A DNA stretch of 5,209 bases from assembly GCA_002365855.1 (NCBI GenBank), contig DFAP01000145.1:1-5209 (forward strand). Direction: 5' to 3'. The stretch comes from Pelotomaculum sp. UBA3103 (GTDB lineage: Bacteria > Bacillota > Desulfotomaculia > Desulfotomaculales > Pelotomaculaceae). Numbering within the stretch: position 1 is the first letter of the stretch; the number at the start of each line of letters is the position of its first letter. The notes under the pieces were generated by a model that made no database searches, was not told where the DNA came from, and saw only the letters and a list, made by a program, of their open reading frames with translations. The position numbers and the translations under genes are program-made. Below, one piece after another: positions 1 to 5,014 of the stretch.

Positions 1-144
1 CCTACTTAAATTTTACACTGCCCTTAAATCCTCTTCTTGCCAAACCAGTTTAATAACAGGTTTTATTAATGGCTTAGCAATTATCAGAATGATTGCCGGT
101 AAATATAACTTTGTCTAACCAAGTTTGGCGCTTTCAGGTACAGT

Positions 145-187
145 CCTGGGGTCCCCGTTTGTCAGGGGCCTGCCCTAATTTTTTTTT
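145..187 (+). terminator. Possible intrinsic terminator upstream of the DUF3231 gene
   Basis: CCCC (153-156) pairs with GGGG (165-168) around an 8-nt loop. The stem extends through GG/CC (150-151 with 169-170) past a single bulged T152. Alternatively GGG 148-150 can pair with CCC 173-175. A run of nine T (179-187) follows on the plus strand. The gap between stem and T-run is 3-8 nt depending on the pairing, so the fit is imperfect. It would end transcripts entering from the left of the window, or act as a leader attenuator if the DUF3231 gene is transcribed from further upstream. Confidence 0.35.
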
Positions 188-193
188 GCAATA

Positions 194-211
194 GTCACCA
201 GCTTAGGTGAC
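194..211. repeat. Small perfect inverted repeat before the DUF3231 ribosome site
   Basis: GTCACC (194-199) and GGTGAC (206-211) form a perfect 6-bp inverted repeat around a 6-nt centre. It lies just after the T-run ending at 187 and about 43 bp before the DUF3231 ribosome site. No T-run follows it on either strand, so it does not look like a terminator. It could be an operator half-site pair or a 5'-UTR hairpin; the sequence alone does not decide. Confidence 0.3.
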
Positions 212-267
212 AGAATAAATAGACTTTTAAAGGAGAAAATAATATCTATGTTAAGGAGGGATTTTTT

Positions 268-1335
268 ATGGACATCAGCCGGACTTTTGAAAATACCAGG
301 GACATAATCAAGGGAATTGTACAAAAACCTGTGAGTTTACAGCATGAAACAGATCTAACGTCCGCCGAAATTGCAACCCTCTGGAACACATATATGTATT
401 ACAGCGCACTTTCTTGCATAATAAAGTATTCTAAAAATATTGCCCGTGATAATAACGACAGTGAATTAATGTCACTGCTGTCGCAGGGCTTAGAAAGTTT
501 TGATACAAGATTAAAATGGATAGCAAATACTTTTAATAAAGAGGGGCTAACCATCCCCACAGGGTTTTCAGAAGAAGACGTTAATTTAGACGCGCCACAG
601 CTGTATTCCACATCTTACCTCCTGTACTATACAAGAAATATGGTTAAGCTTGGCCTGAACGTCCACACCTTAAACATCAATATGTCCACACGTCCGGATG
701 TCAGGGACTTTTTTTACGAAATTATTACTACAATACTGGAGATTAATAAAAAGGTTACTAATATTATGCTGGAAAGAGGTATCCTGCCAAGACATCCTAC
801 AATCAACGTGTCCGACAAGGTGGGGTTCACGCAAAAACCTAGCTTTTTAGCAGGGTTTATAGGAGACAGGCGCCCCCTCCTGGCTGTAGAAATAGCTCAC
901 CTATCTGAAATCATAGAGATGAACTATATTGGACGAGTCCTTTTAGCCGGTTTCAGCCAGGTTGCTAAATCGGACAGGGTTCGTGACTACATGAACAAAG
1001 GCGTCAAGATGGCCGATGATATTATAAAAACATTAACTTCCATATTAAAAGAAGAGAATATTACACCCCCTCTTCCCGGTGACGCTATTACTACAGATTC
1101 TAAAACGGCTCCATTCTCCGATAAACTTATCATGTTTCATATTCAGTTGCTGGGTGTTTCCGGGATTAGCATGTATAGCGCTGCTCTGGGCCACAGCTTG
1201 AGACACGATATAACTCAAAAGTATGCGCTTATTGCAGTTAACGCAGGAAGATATGCAGAAGAGGGCATAAAGATTATGATAGAAAACAGTTGGATGGAAG
1301 AACCGCCACAAATTGCAACCACCAGGTTAAACTAG
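268..1335 (+). CDS. DUF3231 family protein (two-repeat helical-bundle, spore-former family)
   Basis: This 355-residue protein resembles the DUF3231 family, known mainly from endospore-forming Firmicutes and generally of unknown function. It is predicted soluble, with no signal peptide or membrane segment. An internal duplication is visible. Repeat 1 (about 29-178) starts with [16 protein letters not shown], and repeat 2 (about 204-347) starts with [20 protein letters not shown]. In each half a long helix pair is followed by an 'EE/KEG..PP/PTG' linker (91-101 and 261-272), a second helix pair (112-170; 284-340) and a short proline-containing tail (174-177; 344-347). This suggests two ferritin-like four-helix units. 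The start is fixed by AGGAGG at 254-259, 8 nt before the ATG. No good terminator follows on the plus strand; the gene converges on the tRNA operon. No neighbour indicates a function, and spore association is inference from the family's distribution. Confidence 0.8.
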   Translation: MDISRTFENTRDIIKGIVQKPVSLQHETDLTSAEIATLWNTYMYYSALSCIIKYSKNIARDNNDSELMSLLSQGLESFDTRLKWIANTFNKEGLTIPTGFSEEDVNLDAPQLYSTSYLLYYTRNMVKLGLNVHTLNINMSTRPDVRDFFYEIITTILEINKKVTNIMLERGILPRHPTINVSDKVGFTQKPSFLAGFIGDRRPLLAVEIAHLSEIIEMNYIGRVLLAGFSQVAKSDRVRDYMNKGVKMADDIIKTLTSILKEENITPPLPGDAITTDSKTAPFSDKLIMFHIQLLGVSGISMYSAALGHSLRHDITQKYALIAVNAGRYAEEGIKIMIENSWMEEPPQIATTRLN

Positions 1336-1362
1336 TACATGGCAAGACAGTACCGGAGCAAC

Positions 1363-1387
1363 AAAAAAAGAGAGCTTTTGCCCTCTT
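1363..1387 (-). terminator. Intrinsic terminator of the tRNA operon
   Basis: Read on the minus strand, AAGAGGGC (1387-1380), loop AAAA (1379-1376) and GCTCTCTT (1375-1368) form an 8-bp stem with one G-U pair. A T-run encoded by A1363-A1369 follows immediately. It lies 20 nt after the CCA end of tRNA-Gly. On the plus strand the same hairpin has no T-run after it, so it would be a poor terminator for the convergent DUF3231 gene. Confidence 0.85.
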
Positions 1388-1406
1388 AATAAACCCTAAG
1401 TAGTAG

Positions 1407-1481
1407 TGGAGCGGAAGACGGGATTCGAACCCGCGACCCTCGCCTTGGCAAGGCGATGCTCTACCGCTGAGCTACTTCCGC
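1407..1481 (-). tRNA. tRNA-Gly (anticodon GCC)
   Basis: A full 75-nt cloverleaf on the minus strand, last gene of the three-tRNA cluster. The acceptor GCGGAAG pairs with CTTCCGC. The D arm is GCTC/GAGC, the anticodon stem TCGCC/GGCGA has loop TTGCCAA, and the T arm is GCGGG/CCCGT with loop TTCGAAT. Anticodon GCC is encoded at 1447-1449 and reads GGC and GGU glycine codons. The CCA end is encoded (1407-1409). A 41-nt spacer separates it from tRNA-Phe, compared with 8 nt between Phe and Asp. Confidence 0.97.
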
Positions 1482-1488
1482 ACACATA

Positions 1489-1519
1489 ATTATTTTACAA
1501 CATCATGTGAAATTGTCAA
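1489..1519 (-). promoter_or_regulatory. Possible internal promoter for tRNA-Gly
   Basis: In the 41-nt spacer between tRNA-Phe and tRNA-Gly the minus strand has a perfect TTGACA (1519-1514) and AATAAT (1494-1489), five of six matches to a -10 box. The 19-nt spacing is longer than ideal. The expected start, about 7 nt beyond the -10, falls near 1482, next to the first base of the mature tRNA at 1481. It may be an internal promoter or an AT-rich coincidence. Confidence 0.3.
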
Positions 1520-1522
1520 GTA

Positions 1523-1598
<76 letters not shown>

Positions 1599-1606
1599 GG
1601 AAAAAA

Positions 1607-1683
1607 TGGCGGAGCTGACGGGAGTCGAACCCGCGATCTCCTGCGTGACAGGCAGGCATGTTAGGCCACTACACCACAGCTCC
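1607..1683 (-). tRNA. tRNA-Asp (anticodon GTC)
   Basis: A complete 77-nt cloverleaf, first gene of the minus-strand cluster. Acceptor GGAGCTG/CAGCTCC, D arm GTGT/ACAT (one G-U pair), anticodon stem CCTGC/GCAGG with loop CTGTCAC, T arm GCGGG/CCCGT with loop TTCGACT, discriminator G as usual for tRNA-Asp. Anticodon GTC is encoded at 1647-1649 and reads GAC and GAU. CCA is encoded at 1607-1609. Confidence 0.97.
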
Positions 1684-1693
1684 ATTTTGGCCC

Positions 1694-1726
1694 GTAATAC
1701 CTCCTTTTTACCAAGGGCTGTATTAC
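1694..1726 (-). repeat. Hairpin in the leader of the tRNA precursor
   Basis: GTAATAC (1694-1700) and GTATTAC (1720-1726) are perfect 7-bp complements. Inside them CCTT (1703-1706) pairs with AAGG (1713-1716) around a 6-nt loop, giving a two-tier hairpin. It falls in the 5' leader between the predicted tRNA operon start (about 1731) and tRNA-Asp (1683). A role in precursor processing or stability is inference. Confidence 0.45.
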
Positions 1727-1737
1727 TGACAATGTAT

Positions 1738-1766
1738 AGTATAACTAATCCTGGTCTTGAAGTCAA
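1738..1766 (-). promoter_or_regulatory. Housekeeping sigma promoter of the tRNA operon
   Basis: The minus strand carries TTGACT (1766-1761), a 17-nt spacer and TATACT (1743-1738). Each box matches the housekeeping sigma consensus at five of six positions, at ideal spacing. The expected start is near 1731, giving a leader of about 48 nt before tRNA-Asp. The -35 box lies only 31 nt beyond the speB stop, with no terminator-like structure between, so the tRNA genes may also receive polyamine-operon read-through. Confidence 0.85.
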
Positions 1767-1797
1767 ATGAATTTTTATAACGCAGTTAATACTTTCA

Positions 1798-2667
1798 CTA
1801 TCTTACTGAACGGCCAAAAGACAGGATCGTCTCCCGCACCAGCTTTGCGGCCAGAAGCGCCGTCCTTTCTGTAGGATCGCACAGCGGGCTTACCTCTACC
1901 AGGTCGAAACCTACCACATTCAGCTCGCCAAGCAGGCGGACAGCCTGCAGGATTTCTTTGACTGAACATCCGCCAGGCTCAGGAGTACCTGTGCCTGGAG
2001 CATAGGCCGGATCAACCACATCGATATCCAGTGAGACATATACCGGCCTTCCTTTTAACTGTGGGATACATTCACACAGTGGCTCAAGAACTCTGTTCAG
2101 GAATAGATTGGTATTAGCGCGGGCGTAATTGAACTCGTCTCTTGAGCCTGAACGAATGCCGAACTGAAAAAGGTTGGCCCCGCCTACCAGGTCAGTTACC
2201 CTACGCATAACAGTAGCATGTGAAAAACGTTCCCCCATGTATTCCTCTCTCATGTCCGCGTGAGCGTCGAAATGGATTACAGCCAAACCGTTTTGAAGTT
2301 TTGCCACTTCTTTAATTACTGCATAACTAATTAAATGTTCACCGCCCAGAACAAGGGGGAATTTGCCGCTGGCCAGGATATCTGAGGTCATCAGACTGAT
2401 ACGGCGCAGGTTCTCCTGAACCGCTCCAAATGGGAGGATTACATCACCCGCATCGTAATACCTATAGTCAGCGAGGTCCCGGTCGAGGTCAACGCTGAAC
2501 TCCTCCAGGGTGTGTGATACCTGGCGGATTCTTTGAGGACCCTGTCGGGTGCCCGGTCTGAAGCTGACTGTAAGATCCATAGGCACACCCATCAGGACGA
2601 TATCAGACTGTTCGTAATTGTCGTTACTGCCTAGAAACCCAGGGTACCTTTCTACAAGGCTGAGCAT
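1798..2667 (-). CDS. speB: Agmatinase / ureohydrolase SpeB
   Basis: A 289-residue member of the arginase/agmatinase/formiminoglutamase superfamily, full length for bacterial SpeB. It would hydrolyse agmatine to putrescine and urea using two Mn ions in the cytosol. The metal ligands are present: GGEHLIS (108-114, His111), DAHADMR (134-140, with Asp134, His136, Asp138) and SLDIDVVDP (212-220, with Asp214 and Asp216). The substrate-loop motif GTGTPEPGG (225-233) and VEVSP (257-261) also fit. The start is the ATG at 2667 with a GGAGGGG ribosome site (2672-2678). It is the last gene of the operon, 28 nt after speE, the same speE-speB order as in Bacillus subtilis. Because some thermophiles use a SpeB homologue on N1-aminopropylagmatine, the exact substrate is not certain. 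Confidence 0.93.
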   Translation of the reverse strand: MLSLVERYPGFLGSNDNYEQSDIVLMGVPMDLTVSFRPGTRQGPQRIRQVSHTLEEFSVDLDRDLADYRYYDAGDVILPFGAVQENLRRISLMTSDILASGKFPLVLGGEHLISYAVIKEVAKLQNGLAVIHFDAHADMREEYMGERFSHATVMRRVTDLVGGANLFQFGIRSGSRDEFNYARANTNLFLNRVLEPLCECIPQLKGRPVYVSLDIDVVDPAYAPGTGTPEPGGCSVKEILQAVRLLGELNVVGFDLVEVSPLCDPTERTALLAAKLVRETILSFGRSVR

Positions 2668-2695
2668 TTTTCCCCTCCGCTTTTGATTAATTCAG

Positions 2696-3535
2696 CTACT
2701 TCAGCAATTCTTTTACAAATGGAGGCAACACAAAACAGGTTCGGTGTATTTCAGGGCTGTAATACCTTGTGTCCATACGCGGGATTTTTAGAATGTCAAC
2801 ATCCAGAGGGTCGTACTTTTTTGAGCCCATCGTAAACGTCCACAGCCCACCCGGGTACGTTGGTACGTTAGCAAGGTAAAGCCGGGTTGTTGGGAAAATC
2901 CCGGCTATGTCCTGATACAGCCTGGGGATCAAATCCCGGTTAAAAAAAGGTGACTCTGTCTGCGCCACAAAGATGCCGTCTTCCTTTAGCGCATCAAAAA
3001 TATCTTTATAAAAGGAGGCGCTAAAAAGCCCTTCCGCTGGTCCGACCGGATCTGTTGAGTCTACGATAATGATATCATAAGAATTTTTGTGCTCCCTTAC
3101 GTGTTTGATCCCGTCATCCACCACTATCTGCACTTTGGGATGATCCATCGCAGAGCTTATCTCGGGAAGGAATTTCCTTGAAGCTTCGATAACCGCTGCA
3201 TCTATTTCACAATGAATAATCTTTTCAATCGAAGGGTGTTTGACAACCTCTCTCACCACCCCACCGTCTCCTCCGCCTACAATAAGCACGTTCTTCGGCT
3301 CAGAATGAGTGTTTAAGGCCACGTGGGAGATCATTTCATGATATACAAACTCGTCAGTCACCGTAGTCTGGATCACATTGTCCAGCACCAGCATCCTTCC
3401 AAATTGGTCCGTATCGATGACCGCCAAGTGTTGAAACAGGGTTTTTTCTTCATGCAGCGTCTTCTTTACCCGGCAGGACAGTTTTAAGTCTTCTGTCTGC
3501 TGCTCTGTAAACCACAAACATAGCTTTGACTCCAA
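2696..3535 (-). CDS. speE: Spermidine synthase (aminopropyltransferase) SpeE
   Basis: A 279-residue aminopropyltransferase, full length and close in sequence to Bacillus subtilis SpeE as I recall it. It transfers an aminopropyl group from decarboxylated S-adenosylmethionine to putrescine (or possibly agmatine), giving spermidine and methylthioadenosine. An N-terminal beta domain (1-60) is followed by a Rossmann methyltransferase-like fold. Visible motifs are DEFVYHEM (61-68), GGGDGG (87-92, nucleotide binding), Asp140-Asp141 (adenine side), [10 protein letters not shown] (158-167, with catalytic-type Asp159 and Asp162) and [12 protein letters not shown] (223-234). The start is a TTG at 3535-3533, chosen because GGAGG (3544-3548) lies 8 nt upstream and the reading frame matches the family N-terminus (LWFTEQQT). 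It is 27 nt after pdaD and 28 nt before speB, so co-transcribed. No SpeD is in the window. Confidence 0.93.
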   Translation of the reverse strand: MESKLCLWFTEQQTEDLKLSCRVKKTLHEEKTLFQHLAVIDTDQFGRMLVLDNVIQTTVTDEFVYHEMISHVALNTHSEPKNVLIVGGGDGGVVREVVKHPSIEKIIHCEIDAAVIEASRKFLPEISSAMDHPKVQIVVDDGIKHVREHKNSYDIIIVDSTDPVGPAEGLFSASFYKDIFDALKEDGIFVAQTESPFFNRDLIPRLYQDIAGIFPTTRLYLANVPTYPGGLWTFTMGSKKYDPLDVDILKIPRMDTRYYSPEIHRTCFVLPPFVKELLK

Positions 3536-3562
3536 TGTTCACGCCTCCGTAATAACAGTTTT

Positions 3563-4021
3563 TTAGTACCAGAGAGGTACTGCAGCCAGGGCACAGCCAA
3601 CCTTTTCAACCCGGTGGTCGACAGAGGCTATTTTTATACCGTCCAATTCCATTCCTCTGGTTTCAAATGCTTCTTTGAGCATACTTTCAATAATCTTCTC
3701 TGCTTCTTCCCTGCTGCATTTTCCGGAGTACTCCATGATCACCCCGAAAGTGTCCTCGGAAAAACCCACACCAACAGCAGCGGCGATTAGTTCACCGGGG
3801 ACATCACTGATAATATACCCATACGCTGTAGGCACAAGCGATCCGGGGGGAACCACCAGATCCGGGCAGTACTGTACACCCGGTGGCAGGATACTGGTTA
3901 CCCGCATTAAATTCAAGTTTCCAATCCTGCCCTGCAACAGGGCGTTGTCAAAAGCGTTAAGTGGATTCTTACCCTCAGAGCTGCCCGCAGTAACAAAGAA
4001 TTTCTTTGGGGTTGGAAGCAT
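3563..4021 (-). CDS. pdaD: Pyruvoyl-dependent arginine decarboxylase
   Basis: A 152-residue proenzyme of the PdaD/PvlArgDC family (Methanocaldococcus jannaschii MJ0316 type). It decarboxylates arginine to agmatine without pyridoxal phosphate. The proenzyme cuts itself before a serine, which becomes the pyruvoyl group. Here the site is Thr42-Ser43 in MRVTSILPPG, giving a beta chain of 42 and an alpha chain of 110 residues. Thr-Ser is the form I recall in the chlamydial enzyme, whereas MJ0316 has Ser-Ser. Family motifs are AGSSEG (12-17), NAFD (22-25, Asp25 equivalent to substrate-binding Asp35 of MJ0316), PTAYGYIISDVPGE (64-77), GVIMEY (93-98, Glu97 equivalent to Glu109), GKCS (100-103) and the C-terminal ALAAVPLWY. 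The ATG at 4021 has AGGAGG (4029-4034) 7 nt upstream. It heads the polyamine operon and supplies agmatine to the next two enzymes. Confidence 0.92.
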   Translation of the reverse strand: MLPTPKKFFVTAGSSEGKNPLNAFDNALLQGRIGNLNLMRVTSILPPGVQYCPDLVVPPGSLVPTAYGYIISDVPGELIAAAVGVGFSEDTFGVIMEYSGKCSREEAEKIIESMLKEAFETRGMELDGIKIASVDHRVEKVGCALAAVPLWY

Positions 4022-4060
4022 TTTTTAACCTCCTCGCTAGTCTAGCTGCAAACATACAAT

Positions 4061-4088
4061 ATTATATCAAAACTAATGAAAATGTTAA
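4061..4088 (-). promoter_or_regulatory. Promoter of the pdaD-speE-speB operon
   Basis: The minus strand has TTAACA (4088-4083), a 16-nt spacer and a perfect TATAAT (4066-4061). TG one base before the -10 box makes it an extended -10 promoter. The expected start is near 4054, giving a leader of about 33 nt that contains the AGGAGG site and leaves no room for a riboswitch. A tandem ATGTTA repeat (4082-4087 and 4092-4097) overlaps the -35 box and may be an operator. Confidence 0.8.
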
Positions 4089-4104
4089 CCCATGTTATGA
4101 CCTT

Positions 4105-4132
4105 TTCACAAAATATTTATCCACAATATTAA
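4105..4132 (+). promoter_or_regulatory. Weak candidate promoter for the stress-like gene
   Basis: TTCACA (4105-4110, five of six) and TATTAA (4127-4132, four of six) are separated by 16 nt on the plus strand. The expected start is near 4139, leaving a leader of about 69 nt. It is the best housekeeping-type match I see between the divergent genes, but an alternative sigma factor could recognise something else. I found no sigma-B-type GTTT...GGGTA pair. Confidence 0.3.
4117..4125 (+). promoter_or_regulatory. Consensus DnaA box (TTATCCACA)
   Basis: TTATCCACA is an exact match to the strong DnaA box consensus. It lies in the divergent intergenic region, inside the spacer of the candidate plus-strand promoter and about 30 bp upstream of the polyamine promoter -35. 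A degenerate CACA-containing copy lies at 4102-4110. One exact box is not an origin: there is no cluster, and dnaA or dnaN are not nearby. Regulation by DnaA is possible but not shown. Confidence 0.35.
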
Positions 4133-4143
4133 TCCGCCATTAA

Positions 4144-4166
4144 AGGGAAGAATAAGAAACTTCCCT
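4144..4166 (+). repeat. Hairpin in the leader of the stress-like gene
   Basis: AGGGAAG (4144-4150) and CTTCCCT (4160-4166) are perfect 7-bp complements around a 9-nt A-rich loop. The element ends 26 nt before the ribosome site at 4193-4200. No T-run follows, so it is not an intrinsic terminator. If transcription starts near 4139 it would form a 5'-terminal hairpin, which could stabilise the mRNA (inference). Confidence 0.45.
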
Positions 4167-4207
4167 CAGTGGCATGATAAAAGTCAAATAACAAAGGAGG
4201 AATTCAC

Positions 4208-4690
4208 TTGCTTAAAACCGTAGTTGGCTTATTCGATTCACATGATCAGGCCGAAAAAGCTGTATCAGAACTCCGCGGCAGCGGTTTTCACGAGGAAATA
4301 TCCATCCTTGCCGCTGATAAGAACAAAGCAGGGGCCAAGGCCGAAGATAAGCCCATGGCAGGCGGCGGCAGCGTAGCATCTGGTGTGACCACTGGCGGGG
4401 TCCTTGGTGGACTTGCCGGTCTTGGCTTAGGTGCAGGAGCGCTGGCTATCCCGGGTATCGGTCCGCTTATTGCCGCCGGCCCTATCGCAGGACTGCTCTC
4501 AGGAGCTTTCACGGGTGGGATCGCAGGTGGCCTGATCGACTGGGGCATCCCTGCCGAACGCGGAAAGTTCTATGAAGGGAAGGTCCGGGAGGGTAAAATC
4601 CTGACCTCCGTGCGTTCTGATGAAGCAAAAATAATGGATGCCGCAAGCATATTGCGCAAAAATGGAGCTAGAGATGTAGAAACACACTAA
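4208..4690 (+). CDS. General-stress / low-temperature-induced-like glycine-zipper protein
   Basis: A 160-residue protein resembling the general stress protein 17M / low-temperature-induced family, whose molecular function is poorly known. It has three parts. Residues 1-36 (MLKTVVGLFDSHDQAEKAVS...) look like a small alpha-beta unit. After a charged linker, 51-113 are very rich in Gly and Ala with repeated small-residue spacing, like a glycine-zipper pair of hydrophobic helices that could insert in or associate with a membrane. Residues 114-160 (GIPAERGKFYEGKVREGKIL...) form a second alpha-beta unit typical of the family. The start is TTG at 4208, supported by AAAGGAGG (4193-4200) 7 nt upstream; no ATG in frame fits better. 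It is divergent from the polyamine operon, with 186 bp between the start codons. A stress role is inferred from family resemblance only. Confidence 0.75.
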   Translation: MLKTVVGLFDSHDQAEKAVSELRGSGFHEEISILAADKNKAGAKAEDKPMAGGGSVASGVTTGGVLGGLAGLGLGAGALAIPGIGPLIAAGPIAGLLSGAFTGGIAGGLIDWGIPAERGKFYEGKVREGKILTSVRSDEAKIMDAASILRKNGARDVETH

Positions 4691-4698
4691 CCTTTACG

Positions 4699-4794
4699 GG
4701 AGCAGCAGTACGTGTGGCGTAAATTTTCTTCATCGGTCTTTTGCGTCACACGTCGCCTCCCCCAGGCTCTCTCTCCTTTATACCTCGCTGCTCC
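4699..4794. other. Structured 96-nt element (predicted three-way junction)
   Basis: Three nested pairings can form together. Closing stem: GGAGCAGC (4699-4706) with GCTGCTCC (4787-4794), 8 perfect bp. Hairpin A: 14 nt at 4710-4723 with 4740-4753, 12 Watson-Crick and two G-U pairs on the plus-strand RNA, 16-nt loop. Hairpin B: GCCT (4755-4758) with AGGC (4764-4767). The 3' side is pyrimidine-rich (4756-4780). It begins 8 nt after the stress-like gene's stop and has no T-run, so it is not an ordinary terminator. It could be a small RNA, a 3'-UTR stabiliser, or a REP/MITE-like repeat. I cannot name a known family. Confidence 0.45.
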
Positions 4795-5014
4795 GTGCAA
4801 CATAACCTCCCTAAATGAAACATTTCCTCTCCCCAAAAACTTCAGAAAGAACATAACCTGCAAATAATAACTCCCGGTCTAACGGCATCCGTTGTAAAAA
4901 GTGTTCTGGCTCATTAAGGCCTACTCCCCTGATGCTAGGATTTACAAACTTGTTGGAGGATATTCCCAACATACCCAGAATTTATTATTTAATATCACAA
5001 CAGGGGGAGACTAC
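4795..5014. other. Intergenic stretch with no recognisable gene
   Basis: No supported coding frame, tRNA or clear promoter is seen here. It holds a 10-bp direct repeat AACATAACCT (4799-4808 and 4850-4859), a small hairpin AACGG-CAT-CCGTT (4881-4893), and a hairpin at 4951-4971. The last 35 bases are AT-rich before the GGGGAG ribosome site (around 5004-5009) of the following gene. The promoter for that gene probably lies here, but no -35/-10 pair stands out. Confidence 0.5.
4951..4971. repeat. Hairpin upstream of the solute-binding protein gene
   Basis: TGTTGG (4951-4956) and CCAACA (4966-4971) are perfect 6-bp complements around a 9-nt centre AGGATATTC. It lies 44 bp before the ATG at 5015. 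No T-run follows directly. It could be an operator or a leader hairpin. Confidence 0.35.

Noticed and set aside
13..108. Minus-strand open frame of about 32 codons (LPAIILIIAKPLIKP... ending at a stop at 13-15), like the hydrophobic tail of a membrane protein
   Set aside because: It is closed upstream by a stop within the window and has no start codon or ribosome site. It may be a decayed remnant but is too short to call.
81..109. TTATCA and TATAAC 17 nt apart as a promoter for the DUF3231 gene
   Set aside because: The -35 matches at only four positions, and a terminator-like hairpin lies between it and the gene. Sporulation sigma motifs were also looked for without a convincing match.
3675..4028. 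117-codon plus-strand open frame
   Set aside because: Entirely antisense to the well-supported pyruvoyl arginine decarboxylase gene; no ribosome site or family resemblance.
4117..4125. Replication origin
   Set aside because: A single exact DnaA box with no cluster, no DNA-unwinding element and no replication genes nearby.
4499..4687. Minus-strand open frame of 62 codons
   Set aside because: Antisense to the stress-like gene with no ribosome site and no recognisable protein.
4667..4733. Short minus-strand frame starting MKKIYATRTAAP from the loop of the structured element
   Set aside because: About 21 codons, no properly spaced ribosome site, and it overlaps the RNA-like stem and the end of the stress-like gene.
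4799..4859. CRISPR or other array from the repeated AACATAACCT
   Set aside because: Only two 10-bp copies with no further periodic repeats; probably chance or a minor duplication.
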